DNA of 64,000 bases, taken from NCBI GenBank assembly GCA_047495785.1, contig JBLDXI010000013.1:1674001-1738000 (forward strand), given 5' to 3'. Source of the DNA: Lepidodermella squamata. Lineage: Eukaryota > Gastrotricha. Shown here in pieces: positions 36,812 through 49,073 of the stretch. Within the stretch, counting starts at the first letter, position 1. Each line of letters opens with the position of its first letter. The position numbers were made by a program, and so were the translations under genes. The notes under the pieces were generated by a model that saw only the letters and a list, made by a program, of their open reading frames with translations, ran no database searches and was not told where the DNA came from.

Positions 36812-39800
36812 TAATTCAATTTCCAAGGAAAAATTGCAGCTTTTCTTGTGTAAAAAGCAAACTCGTCATTTCAACTTTTCTGTCAGCTCATCATTATTTT
36901 GCCAGTATTCAATAGAAATAACAATGAAAATTAATTGTATCCTTATTTTGTCTGATATTTCACCAGTTGCAGAACAAAGCTTTCTCTAAATTAACTCTGC
37001 ATTCATGCGGTTACTGCAAACGCGAGCGCAAATAATGACACCTGCAAGTTTTGTTTTAACAAATTTGCAAAAACGTGGATAATACTTCATGAATCATCGC
37101 TCACCGGAGAAAATAAGTAATACAGGTAGTCAATTTCTTTTGATTCATCTGTGTGACTTTTGATACCTCCATTCATTATTTTATGAACTAAATGTATGTT
37201 GATGCAAACTGCTTGGCAACGGGGAGCGCCACGAGGATGGTGGAAATTTGAAATTGTTCATGTTAACGCATCCAAATCACGCAGAAAGTTGATCCCTTGA
37301 ACTTACATGCATCTTACACTTCTAATTCTTCACTTGACGCTTCTCCTGCCGGGTAAATTATTTGCTGAATGTTCGTCATTGAATCGCCCCCGCAACCCTG
37401 ATTTTTTACAGGTTCCCTTGCATTGAACTGGTGAGTGCCGTAGGCCGTAGGTCATTGTGTTCGAGAAAATATTTAACTTGTTTCTTCCGTAAGTTATTCT
37501 TGCACTAGCTGCCAATCAGATTGGACTACAAGTGCGAATTCGAAGGAAGCCTGCAAATCTGGATACTATTGTTACGTTGGTTTAATTTGCTATGATTCGA
37601 TTCAGCTTCTTGAAATTTCTTGAACGCAGGAAACTGTAACCGTGGCACTCTTCAACTTACCTTACTACGTTTCTCGCGGTTGTATTAGCGCCTGTCCTAC
37701 AGAGCCCACGATTTACTCGGGAGATGCTATATACAGCAACACGAAAACAGTGAATACCTATTAGAACTTATTAAGGCTTAAACTACCATTTGCATTACAG
37801 ACTTGCTGCAATACGAAGGATTACTGCAATGGCGCAAGTGGTTTCCTAAGTCGTACAAGTTTGGCCCAAAGTGCATCATACGCTATAACAATGTTCTCCA
37901 TTTACCTGATATCGTAACACCCCATGCGTCGAATAGCGTTAGATAAAAGAACTCCGTCTTCAAATTAACATGGATGAATGTGCTACAATGTGACAATTCA
38001 GTTGAAAATAATATACACGCGTCTTGCATGTCGTCAGATTTCGAATAAATGCAAATTGCGCAATTATTACGTAAATATGCTACTCCATCGCGGGTGAAAT
38101 AAAGCAACAGAAAGACTGATACCATGAGAAAGCAATTTTGCCAATCGAACAAAACATCGAAGATACGCAGAGTAAGGTGATGTGCTATGTGCTCCTCAGT
38201 GGTCCTGAGTTCTTCTGCTGCAATGACGCTGTGATGATAGTATGATACTGGGCCACATAATATTGCATTTCGATTATTTGATTTGCTCTGAAATCATGAG
38301 ACAACGAGAAGCTCCCACTTAGTCAAAAGTTCAGCCTTCCATAAAACGCCAAGCGGGCTTTCAAGCGAGAAAACCCAAGATACATGCATAGACCGGCGAC
38401 GTTCGGCACAAGGTAAAGGGTAAACGACCATTCGACATAATCACACTAAGAAGGATTACGGAAGTGACCTTGGCGATCGAAACTCAGCCATGGCTTGAGA
38501 TGAATAATCGAGCGTCGACAATGCGCTCGAGATTGGTTTCTATGAATCGGCGCAAATGTATTTTCTTCAGGTTGATTCTGCAGTAAAGAATTCTTCTAGG
38601 GGATTTCCCAGAGGCTCAAACTAACAGCTGCAGCTCGAAGACATCTCGCCTTCGAAAACTGAAAACTGAACGAAAAAACATCACGAACGCCAAAAAAACA
38701 TGCGACTAAAAGCCTGACCTGGTTTCATAAGGTATATGAGATTTTGATTTATTTGTTTGATTAGTTGTCAATATTTGTTTTGATTTTACAAAATGTCTAG
38801 GATTTTCCCGCTCGAATTCGAAAGCCTCAGGGGTTGCGTTTTCGGGTTCTCGGTTTTTCTCATGCAGGGTTCCTTCGGTTCAACATCGAACATCGACAGA
38901 CTACTGATTTTCCAAGCTCCAAGCTCACATATATTTTGTTGGAGTATGCTGGAGAGGCGACGAATGAGAGCCATCGGGGCAGATATGTACCCAAAACTGG
39001 TCCTTTTGGCCAGTGTGGTCCACGGGCGGGAACTGGCGGGACACAAACCGGAGTCAAAACCAATAAAACGCCATAAAACCAGTGAATATTACGTCTAAAT
39101 ATCACTCCAATTCCCATTCTAGCGCGAAAATTGCTCTCCATACTCACCTGTCGCTGCTTTCGCGGGTTCGACTGGTTTTTAACAAAATTCGTCTTTTTTG
39201 CGCCTTTGCAACTAGAAAAAAGCCACCTGCGAGCTGCGAGCGAAGCGAGCTTCAGCTGACGATATTTTTTTTACTTTTTGGACCAGGGATATATTAGGAA
39301 GAGGGTAAAAAGGCAGTTCGTTTTGGTGTCAATTTCTGACTCGGAGTCAGTTTTAACTGATCTTCTGACTCGTTTCGTAGTAAAAAATTATTTAGTATCG
39401 GAGTCAGCCATGAGTCAAAAAATGCTCAAAAGAGTCCAAATGACTCCGGAGTCAGCCCGTGGACCACGCTGCTTTAGGCTTAAGGCAAAAGGGTGCAAAC
39501 GTGGCGAGCCGCCAGCCATATCCGACTCACTCCCTTCCACACGCTGAGATCAGAGTGTTAAGCCGTGCTATCATCAAGCCCAAAAGGTTTTATCGCTTCT
39601 TGTCTGCCTTGCCCTGGTGCTCATTTCATAGCCAGTCGAAGTTAGATGGAGAGGCGAGAGGCGGTGTTCAAGAGCTTATATTGAATAGGAAAGAACAAAT
39701 AGATAAAAGCTTCGAAAGGCTTGGATATTTTGGATTGGAAATCAATTTTGCTAAAAAAATTGTACACGCTATTATTTACTTATTGTGTCATATAATGAAA

Positions 39801-40201
39801 AGCTAGGATGTTTTCATTTTGTCACCATGAAACGTCAAAACATGGCAACCCCAGGTTTTTTCTACTATTGTCACCTTTCTGATTCATGGTTTGAATTTTG
39901 TATGTAGTATGTAATTTTAACACTTGCCTCGCATAAAATTTATGGTAAAGCTGAGGACCTGGTGGCATTGTCACCTGTCACTGTAGGACGTTGGGCATAG
40001 TGAATAGTGAGTGATGCAATAGATAAAACGCGGAAATGCTAGGCTGCTATTTTTGGTTGGCACCTGATTCGTTTTTCACAAATAACTCACCTGTAAGTAA
40101 TCCTATAATGGTATACACTTTTCTCGATTCAATTTTCTTGATTTCGCATGGGAATGTTCATATTTAGATTTATTATTTGTCTTCAGTCTTTCGGTGCTCG
40201 C
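36812..40201. other. Intergenic, no confident gene
   Basis: Small open frames at 38793-39147 on both strands overlap and have no recognised motif. GACTC/GAGTC-rich sequence recurs at 39,335-39,460. An acceptor-like TTGTCTTCAG ends at 40186, 15 nt before the MSH5 start codon. Confidence 0.5.
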
Positions 40202-43200
40202 ATGATTGAAGATCGTCAAGGTGAAGTGTTTTATGACGATGACTCGATGGGCGAAGAGCTAAGTAATGATGGTTTCAGCTATAGAGCACTCTCAAGGCAC
40301 CGGGCCGTTGATCCATCTGTTGAAGAAGAGAGTGAGGAGACTTCGGTAAAATTGTATATATATTCTATGACCTTTTCTCATGTGTTATGTCGCGCCAGAT
40401 TTTTATGGCTTTGATATGGCAACAAAACAAACTGGGAGCCGCCTACTATGACACTGAAAATTGCATTCTTTTCGTCTCACATGATTACTCAGAATTCCCC
40501 GATTTCCAAAACTGCAGACTATTGTTGCAACAAGTTGCGCCGTCAACTGTAATAACGATGGCTAAGCTTGACTCTCGATTTGGAGAATTCTTACGGGAAT
40601 CCTGTGAAGAGGACACGGATAGTAATGTTGGGATCGGGGGGCAGTCAGGAAGTGGTACAATGACAGCCGCTAATTCGGTCAGTGTCAGTCGCTCGGCTTA
40701 CAGCTCCTCACGGCTGTCTGCGGAAACCCTGCCTTTTAAGCTCGCTATGCTGCCTAATCAAGATTTCGGTAATGCGCATTTTTCTACAGATTATATTGAC
40801 AGCTATACGTGAACCTTCGTCAAAGCCAATAATATCTATGATTCATGATTGCTTCCATTCTCCATACTTTCACTGTCTTATCTGCGCGTTTAAAATGCAA
40901 TATTCGAGTCAAAATTGTTTTAAAGCGCTTTCTTTGAAAAGTGGCGCTTTTATTTTTATTTAACTTATTTTTGGGAAATTTAGGTTTCGGTGTTGCCAAA
41001 CAACGATTGACGCAACTGCGCTTGCCTGGAATGCTTGATAACATGACCGAATCAGAGCGATCGGTATTTTTTTCCGCACTGTTTCCAGTGGAATCTGTTA
41101 ATTCCTACCGAGCGGCCGGAGGACTAATGAAATATCTTACCGAGAAGCGTGTAGGCATCGAATTGGAAGACGACACGGCTGTTACTCCGGTTAATGCTGT
41201 GAGGCCATTCAAACTGGAGCATATCATGTTGCTGAATCGCGATACGTACTTCGGCCTTCAGATATTCTCGCCGCTGTCGCATCCATCTGTTTACAAAGCT
41301 GCCTCTAGAAACAGTGGCAAAGAAGGCCTCAGTCTTCGCTTACTCCTTCAAACTCATTGCAAATCCGCTGTTGGCCGAAAATGCATGTCGTTATGGTTGC
41401 TTCGACCGCTCCAGAGTTTAGAGCTTATCCAGGAAAGGCTTCATGCCGTCAAATTTTTCACGAATCAAAGTAACTCAGAGGTTGTTCAGGTAAGATATAA
41501 AATAATATGAACGATGATATGTTTATTAGTTATCTTAGAATATGCAATCTAGCATCAAACGGATTCGAGATGTCAGTCGGATAATTTTTCGAATGGTCCA
41601 CACTCCCATCTCCGTATCGGAGTGGAAAACCTTTCGTGACTCATTGCGTGCTGTTTGCGAGCTGGTCGAGGTTTGCAGGCGCAATCACGGGAAAATTCAG
41701 GCATTGGATCGAGTTTTACGCTTCCCCTCTGACGCCGCAATGGCTCAGTCCGGCAGACTTCTCGAAGGCATGGACCTCATAAATCGCGTGATTGATTTTG
41801 AACAATCAGCCGTCGACAGAAAGTGTCACGTCAGACCCAACGTTGACCCAGCTTTGGACGAAAGTATATTTCAATACAGAAATAGTGGTACAGTGGGTTA
41901 TTTTCTGTTTGATCTTAGAACGGCGCATCTACGCCTCGATTCATGGAATAATGGCCAATGTGGCTGCGGAAGAGTCGAATGAACTCATGCCCTTCATCAA
42001 TGGAACAATCCATGTAACATACGAACCGCAGCTCGGATTTTTTGTGACGATTCCTGAAACTGAAGAAATGCGATTGACCAAAGCATACGATATCCCCGGG
42101 TTGGAATATCGCTACGTTATGAGCGGTATTGTCTACTACAAAAGCAGACGTACAGCTGGTAATTTGTTCTAGGCGTTGACTTTGTATTTCACCGACGTTC
42201 CTATTCAGAGCTCGATCAAGAGATGGGCGACATTTTCAGCAGCATGGGCGATTGCGAAATAGCCGTAATTATGAGGCTTCAAAATGCGATGCTCAACATT
42301 GTTGATCCATTGATCCACGTTATTGAATGCGCTGCTTCGATCGATTGGTAAAACTCACTAATTTGGCCAAATATTCATTGACAAGCTTTTATTCCAGCCT
42401 TCTTGCTTTCTCAGCTTGTGCCATCCAGTACAACTATTGTTGCCCTCACGTCAGTGAAGAACGCGGTATTGAAATTCTGAATGGTCGCCACCCGCTTCAA
42501 GAGCAAACTTGTCCCGAGTTCATACCGAATAATACTAAAATTGGGACTAATGAAGGATGCGTTCAAATTGTGACTGGTCCGAATTCTAGCGGGAAGAGCG
42601 TGTATCTCAAACAAGTTGCGCTTATCGTTTACATGGCACATTTAGGGTGTTTTGTGCCTGCCGAAGCTGCGTCGATTGGGCTTTGCGATCGAATATACAC
42701 AAGAATCAAAACTATGGACTCGATCGCATCAAATCTGTCGGCTTTCGTAATCGATACCAATCAAGTTATCCCGGCGGCTCTACATGCCACAAAGCGATCT
42801 CTGGTTATTTTGGACGAGTACGGAAAAGGAACTGATAATGTCGATGGAGCTGCTGTTGTCGCTGGGACTATTAATAGGTGGCTCAAAAAGCCTGAAACCT
42901 GTCCGCAAGTTATCCTGTCAACTCATCTGCTCCAGGTCGTGAATTTAAAGCTAATCATAGATTCGAAGCTTGTCTCCTATTTGGTTAGTTGAGGAAATAA
43001 TGACTCCACAGATGTATAGTTAATTTTCCAGACGACGGCAGTGTCTCGGCCCCCAAATGGCCGCTTGGTTTTTCTTTACAAACTGGTTCCCGGTCAAGCT
43101 GATGGAAGCTACGCAGCTCACATTGCCGAAGAAGGCGGTCTACCGAAAACCCTTGTCGCTCGAGCGAAAGAAATCACCGAAAACTACGTGGCTATGAAGC

Positions 43201-43361
43201 CGATCCCAACTCGGCCTGTTAGTGACGAGTTCGCAGTTCAAGCTGAGAAAATTGTTGAGAAATTCAAAGCATCAAAGTTCGTGAAAGACACAGATATCAT
43301 AAACTTTTCCAAAGACATTCTTTCTACTCAAATGGGTGCCGTTAGTAATATTTCTGGTTGA
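40202..43361 (+). CDS. MSH5: MutS homologue 5, meiotic crossover factor
   Basis: Eight exons, 40202-40345, 40399-40768, 40984-41489, 41539-41863, 41919-42158, 42209-42347, 42398-42983 and 43032-43361, give 879 residues (human 834). Matches to MSH5 rather than MSH4 include V-G-I-E-L-E-D, D-T-Y-F-G-L-Q-I-F, S-H-P-S-V-Y-K and K-E-G-L-S-L. The ATPase has Walker A G-P-N-S-S-G-K-S (about residue 635), which is the MSH5 form (MSH4 has G-P-N-M-S-G-K-S), and Walker B L-V-I-L-D-E-Y-G-K-G-T-D. MSH4-MSH5 heterodimers clamp meiotic recombination intermediates and promote interhomologue crossovers. All catalytic motifs are intact. Exon 2 holds a Ser/Gly-rich insertion absent from human. Introns are 48-60 nt except intron 2 (215 nt). 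Confidence 0.95.
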
Positions 43362-43396
43362 TTGTTTTGATTGAATTTTCCACGTGAGGCAAGACC

Positions 43397-43402
43397 AATA
43401 AA
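43397..43402 (+). promoter_or_regulatory. Poly(A) signal AATAAA, MSH5
   Basis: 36 nt past the MSH5 stop. The convergent CD225-like gene ends at 43501, so the 3'UTRs are very short or overlap. Confidence 0.65.
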
Positions 43403-43500
43403 ATTGGAAATCAAAGTTTACTTTTTTTTATCATCAACCGAACAAACATTTGAGCAGAAATGGAAAATTAAATTATTTCTGCGCCACAGAAAGGTGATAA

Positions 43501-44731
43501 TCAGTGAACAACTTGAGTGGCGATTACTACTACGACGACGATGAACAAAACCACGGTGAAGCCGACACTCGCCAATATTAGCGACACTTTTTGACGGGCA
43601 GAGCGATAACGTTGACTGCTGAAAATACAAAAAATAAAATCAGTGTTTTCTTCAACCTAATAAACGGCAGAGAATGAAGCAGAAGAACCTAAGATTTGAT
43701 TGTTCTAGGAGAATTAATGAGCTAATAAGCCAAGTAGAGAAATCCGCTTTGCGTACCTCTCTTTGTTAGCCGTGAAGGCGCAAATAACGGCGCCGATTCC
43801 AGTTGGAGGAAAGAGTAGCGATATGATAGCGAAAATTTTGATGAAAACCTCGAGCTGGCTGAAAGATTTCAGCATGTATGGTGGCTCGGTATCTGTGGAT
43901 GAGTCGACGCATTCAAGCTCAACGGATTGCGGCGACGGGGGTGTTCCATCGTTGTAGTAAGGATAATTGTTTCCGACATCGACAGGGGATGGAAATGCGT
44001 CGCCACCTCCGTAGTGATGGTTATTATTTGTCGGAAAGTAACGCTGTTGAGCAGGGTGCATCATAGCTTGCTTCATTGCCTGCTGCTTGTAGTCGTAACG
44101 GTTGTTTTCGGGCGCCATCATCTGGTCAGACTGCGTGGGTAAAAGATGATGATATGACCGTCGGGCTTGTATTTGAGGTTGCTGGTTAGTATGATACGGG
44201 AACCTATAATGGAGGTGTCTCAAAAAAGTCCAATGAAAAACGTAAAAAGAGTAGCTACTTTGGCATGGTTGAGTAAGGAGGAGGCGGAGGGTAATGAGGT
44301 GGATGGAAGTCGTGCGGTTCTTGCTGCTGTTGTTGTTGATGGTAATGAGGTCGTTGCATATTAGCGTTGTCGTAGTTGTAAAACGGAGCTTGATGACGCC
44401 TACCCATGACCGAGCCAGTGACGCCTATCTCTGAAATGGGCGCAGGTGCGGCTGCCGGTCGCCGCGTGGCATTTGGCGGCCCATTGGGGCGTGCCATTGG
44501 AGGTATGGGGGCCAGACGGCGTTGGCTCTGAAAGTGGTGAGGATTGTTATTCGCACTTAATATGCTCGACGTTCTCGAACGAGCTGCCAAATTGTTTTGC
44601 AGTTGGGTGACCCCTAAAACGCTGCTGTGGCGCCGGGTGCCGTGGCCCATCACGCTACCGCCACTTCCGTAATTCGGACCGATTACTGGCTGAGGCTCAT
44701 TAACTCCCCATTCACGGCGTAGAGGGCTCAT
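43501..44731 (-). CDS. Proline-rich CD225/dispanin-family membrane protein
   Basis: Three exons, 44731-44259, 44203-43757 and 43618-43501, encode 345 residues. About 260 residues of Pro/Gln/His/Tyr-rich disordered cytosolic sequence (with P-P-P-P-P-Y, a PPxY-type motif) precede a C-terminal pair of hydrophobic segments. The first, F-A-I-I-S-L-L-F-P-P-T-G-I-G-A-V-I, is followed by a short loop with Arg/Ser and A-R-Q-K and the second, L-I-L-A-S-V-G-F-T-V-V-L-F-I-V-V. That layout, with P-x-G-I-x-A at the end of the first segment, is the CD225 (dispanin) domain shared by PRRT1/SynDIG and IFITM proteins. The long Pro-rich tail is closer to the PRRT1 type. Function here is not known. It is tail to tail with MSH5, 139 nt apart. 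Confidence 0.65.
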
Positions 44732-45808
44732 GCGGAAATCTCGTTGGAAGAAGCGTTAAATTGAAAATTCAATTATCTGCTCACCTCATCTTTTTTGTAA
44801 TTCCTAACATTGTCTAAAAAATTAGCCATAGCTACGTAAAAGCTTCAAGGAAAAATAGGTTTTTGTTGCAGCAAAATCCCGGCTAGGATGTAAAACGGAA
44901 AGATAACAGAGGAACAAAAGCTGCCATCATTAATATTTTTCTTGCGCTGTTCCGGCAAAAAATAACTGCAACAAAATTTGTCGGCTTTGATAGGACTAAT
45001 TCCAGCTCTTAGTATGTTATTATTTTAAAACAAAGTAATGGACATTTTTGCGTTTTACTTATCTTGCAGAAAGGTCAACTACCACCGACCGACAAACGTC
45101 ACATATAAAAGTTTCGCACAAGACGTAAAGAAGAAAAGGCATGGCAAGGTACATAATATTGTAGCAATTGTCGTCGTAAACAGCGCTAGCCCGACCAAAC
45201 TGCGCTCATTGACAACGAATCCTGTGCTCAAAGGGTACACTCGTGCGCGCTCGCTCTCTATGTCATGCGCTATCGTATTGCGAGTTAGTTTTCTTTGTTG
45301 TCGCTCACCTCTTCACGCGCCACAAGAAAGAAAACTTCGCATTGTGTCACTTTGTGTAAGACTCGATAGACCCGTGAATTTCCAGTCGTAAAACTCAGGT
45401 TGGCATTGTTTGCCTTATTATGCTATGTATTTTACCCGACCGTGGGTAGAAATTATGAAATATTTTGCGGCTAATAATGGCCGCATTACGTGTTTGCTCG
45501 CAAACAACCCCAAAGGTGTTGCTACTTCAGGATAGGCGACCCGAGTCATCAAGTCGATGAACTAGTAAGACCACTCTCTACTATCCATTATACCCACCAG
45601 CTTCCAACCCATTTGCACAAAACTCAGACACGTGGGCTTCTCGCTCTTTTATTTCGTTTATTGGCAGTTACATTATTCCATGTAAAGCGCATTCACACAG
45701 GTCCGATATAAGGATAATCGATCGTATTCTACAGAAAACTGGGATTTTTCTCTTTCAAAAGAAAACAACCTCTCTCAAGCGAGGGAAACACACGTACTAT
45801 TGACTAAC
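44732..45808. other. Intergenic, no gene seen
   Basis: Contains the upstream flank of the CD225-like gene and the downstream flank of ATP5MG. The ORF at 45038-45391 (+) has no recognised motif. Confidence 0.5.
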
Positions 45809-45814
45809 TTTATT
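45809..45814 (-). promoter_or_regulatory. Poly(A) signal AATAAA, ATP5MG
   Basis: Minus-strand AATAAA about 116 nt past the stop codon. Confidence 0.6.
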
Positions 45815-45929
45815 CTGGTGGTTAGGATCATGTGTCAAGTTTTTCAATCATTCTATCGTTCTGAGTTGAGTGAATTACAGCGATTATTTCCGGGATCTTC
45901 AGATTGATTAAAGTTTCGTTCCATCGGGT

Positions 45930-46315
45930 TTACATATCAGCACCGGTGTAAACGGTGCCCGGGACAGGGTAGCCGAGAAGGTGGCCACGGCCAATAGTTT
46001 CTCCAATGAAGAAGCAGAAAGCGATTTCTGCGGCGATCAATGTGTTGAGGGTCGCTTCCTGAAAAATAATTGCAAATTACTCGAATTCGTCCAGCTTAAT
46101 TAATTCAAACGCACCTTAACGGTGAGGTGTCTCCACTTGCCAGTGATGGCACTCTTATAGAGCTTTCCGAGGCCAGCTGAAACTTCGCCGAACTCGCTGG
46201 GCATCGGCGGCTTCAGTTCAACCTTGGCGTACCGCCAAAAAGTGGCAAGCTTGGGACGTGAAGCTTGAACCAAGCCAGCAGCCACCTGCGGGATCTTAGC
46301 GGCAATATTGGCCAT
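45930..46315 (-). CDS. ATP5MG: Mitochondrial F-type ATP synthase subunit g
   Basis: Two exons, 46315-46115 and 46058-45930, encode 109 residues (human 103). R-P-K-L-A-T-F-W-R-Y-A-K-V-E-L-K-P-P matches human R-L-A-T-F-W-Y-Y-A-K-V-E-L-V-P-P. L-T-V-K-E-A spans the intron and matches human exactly. A C-terminal membrane helix with F-I-G-E-T-I-G-R-G carries the dimer-contact G-E-x-I-G region. Subunit g lies in the Fo peripheral part and supports dimerisation of complex V and crista shape. A strong acceptor-like TCATTTTAG ends 20 nt before the ATG. Confidence 0.95.
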
Positions 46316-46842
46316 TACTTTTTTAATAAAAAGCCCTAAAATGAATAAAATAGTAAAAAAAATGAAGCAACACCAATACTTCAAATTTATCGATAGCAAT
46401 AATAATTATATTATTTACAAACAAACAAGAGAGTACAGTCACAGTAGTTATTATTACAATATCTCCTCCACATCTTCCAAATGGCATCCTGAAGACACAA
46501 TGAGAGCTACTCGTCACCAGATATGAAAACAGACCATAATACACAAAAATGCGCAATCCGACTTTGTGGGCTTCGTCAAAAATTAAAACAGGAATAAGTC
46601 CACCTTAATTGTGCACATTGTGAATTATTAGCGATTCTCCCATAGTTACACGAAGTCAATACGATATCGAAAATAGTACAATATATTATCAGAAGTTATC
46701 TTTTACCAAAAGATCAAAATTTAGGCCTCGAATAGTTTAACAGTTTCCCCGGTTGAAGGGGGACGGACGAAATAACTGGTAGGAATAAACAAGTTGGAAA
46801 GAATAAATGTGAATAAACAGGATCATGCACTTGAATATGCAA
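46316..46842. other. Gap between SRPRA and ATP5MG
   Basis: Holds the ATP5MG 5' flank. No ORF or RNA gene is recognisable; both neighbours are on the minus strand, SRPRA upstream. Confidence 0.5.
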
Positions 46843-46848
46843 TTTATT
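46843..46848 (-). promoter_or_regulatory. Poly(A) signal AATAAA, SRPRA
   Basis: Minus-strand AATAAA about 60 nt past the SRPRA stop. Confidence 0.6.
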
Positions 46849-46908
46849 TTTCTTTTCGATCTTACGCAACAAACTACTTCCACCACCACGAAGACAAAAC
46901 AAGTCGTC

Positions 46909-49073
46909 TCACTTCATTAAAGCTCGAACAACAGACTCGGCATTGAGCGTGGCAAGATCTGCGTAGGTCTGGCCGGTTCCAACAAACACAATCGGCTTGC
47001 CAGTGGTATAGGTCATCGAAACGGCGGCGCCGACTTTGTCATCAATAGTATCAAATTTGGTCAAAACCACACCGTCGATTGATCGCGGCGGGGGAGCATC
47101 GACAAGCGCCTGGCCCGTCATATTGGCCTGGGGACCGATTGCATTATCCACAAGGGCCTGCTGGAACTTGACCAGCTGGTCGACACCGTCGTTACCAACA
47201 AGCGCCTCGCCGACAAACAAAACCAAATCAGGTTGGTTTACGTGGATCAACTTGCTAAGGGCAACCATCAAAGGACGGTTGTCTTGCATACGACCAGCCG
47301 TATCCACCAGAACAACGTCAAAGCCCGATGATCGAGCGTAGTTGATAGCTTCCATAGCAACACCAGCTGCGTCTTTTCCGTAACCACGTTCAAAAACTTC
47401 GACACAATTTTTGTTGTCAACGGGGGGATGTAAAGCACTGAGGCGGCGAACGTGGGTTCGCAGTTGTTCAATAGCACCAGATCGGAAGGTATCGCAAGCG
47501 GCGATCAGAACTCGCAGACGATTTTCCATAAGCCAAAAGCAAATCTTGGCCAAGTTGGTTGATTTCCCAACACCGTTTACGCCACAAAACGTGACAATGT
47601 AAGGTCTTGCTGCAAGGCCTTCTTTCATCCGACGTTTAGCCTCCAATGCTCCGCCCAGCAAGTCGATGCGGCGGCTGGGTTGAAGCAGCTGCAAGCACGA
47701 TTCGGTAAGAGCGCTTTTCACAGCCGTGTTAATTGTCTGGAATGAGCCTAGCACCTTGCCCTCGAGGCGGGCTGCAACTGATTCACACAACTTTTCCGAG
47801 ACTTCCGCAGCCACGTTTTTAGAAATCAAATGATCACGAAGTCGCTCCAAAGTCACAGCCATAGCTTCTCTCGTCAAAGGAGCACGAGAAGCGACGCCGA
47901 CCAAAGAATCGAATAAACCCCAAACACCACCCTTTTTGCCCTGCGGCTTGTTAAGCTTAACTTCCTGTTCGGCTACATGTGCATCATTCTCTTCCTCGCC
48001 TTCTTCAAAATTAACTTCCTCGCCGTCGTCATCAGACTGGCCCAAAGCCGTTGAAATATCCTTCAAACCACCCTTCATAGACCCAATCAATTTTTTATCA
48101 GAATCACTGACGACCACTTCGGCACTACCATTCGAATTTTCAGCCGGCTTGGAGCTGTAGTCCAGCACAGCAAAATCTTTTGCTGTCCCAGCAAGTTCCC
48201 ATTTTCGGTCGCCCTTAGACTTCTTTTTCGGCTCGGCCTTTTCTTGTTTAACCGGCTCAGGTTTTTTGTTAATTCGAGCAAGCAATTTTTCGCGATTGGC
48301 TCTTATAATAGCAGCTTGCTCAGAGTCCGATCCTCCGGACATATCGCTGGATGGGCTTTGAGGTGACAATGACCCACCATTCGAAGATGGTGAAATCGGA
48401 AGGCTTGGCGGCGGCGTGATGGCGGTAGGGAGCTCATCGGGTTTCTTAATCGGCTTTTTAGTTTCAGTTTTCTCGTTTTCATTTTTTGGCTTCATAATGA
48501 GACCGGTAGCAATGGTCTTTTTCGACTTCTCCGACTCCTCAAAGGTACGCATGGTTCTGGAACAGTAATCAGAATAAACACATGGATGAAAACCATTCAT
48601 GACAATACCTTTTGGAGGCATTTTCTTTAGCATCTATTTCAACTTGTTTTTGAATGACACGAAAATCCTCCGTGAAGTCAAACGAACGGGAGAAATTGCG
48701 CGAGTGCAAGTCGTTTTTAAATTTATCGCGGAAATAAAGTTGAACATCGCTCAACAATTTGTCGACATAAGACAGCTGAATTGACGATTGGTATGCCATC
48801 ACGTATACTAGCTCAAATTCATTGTCGAGTTTATATTTTAACATCAGCTGCTTGTATTGACGCGATAGGTCTCCAAATGTTTTTTCCTGTAAGATAATTC
48901 CAAAAAAGTATACAGTTAATAAACTAATAATAGGACGCAGCACACGGCACACTTACTGGGATCAAAACATTTTGAACCAAGTCATTCACGGGCAGCTTGT
49001 ACGATTCCTGAGCGTTTTGGAAACACCATAGGACGATGCCACCCTTGCTGAAGATGACGAAGAAATCTAACAT
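46909..49073 (-). CDS. SRPRA: Signal recognition particle receptor alpha subunit
   Basis: Three exons, 49073-48957, 48886-48609 and 48556-46909, encode 680 residues (human 638). The N-terminal SRX domain starts M-L-D-F-F-V-I-F-S-K-G-G-I-V-L-W-C-F, nearly identical to human. A charged linker contains F-E-E-S-E-K-S-K-K. The NG GTPase has G1 G-V-N-G-V-G-K-S (about residue 456), D-T-F-R-S-G-A-I-E-Q-L, G3 D-T-A-G-R-M-Q-D-N, G4 T-K-F-D-T-I-D-D-K and the closing F-V-G-T-G-Q-T-Y. It docks SRP-ribosome complexes at the ER through SRPRB. All GTPase motifs are intact. An acceptor-like TTCTTACTAG ends 16 nt before the ATG. Confidence 0.97.

Noticed and set aside
38793-39147. Overlapping 80-101 codon ORFs on both strands
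   Set aside because: No frame stands out and no motif was recognised.
40202-43361. MSH4 as an alternative identity for the MutS gene
   Set aside because: The Walker A form, the V-G-I-E-L-E-D block and the DEYGKGTD Walker B follow MSH5, not MSH4.
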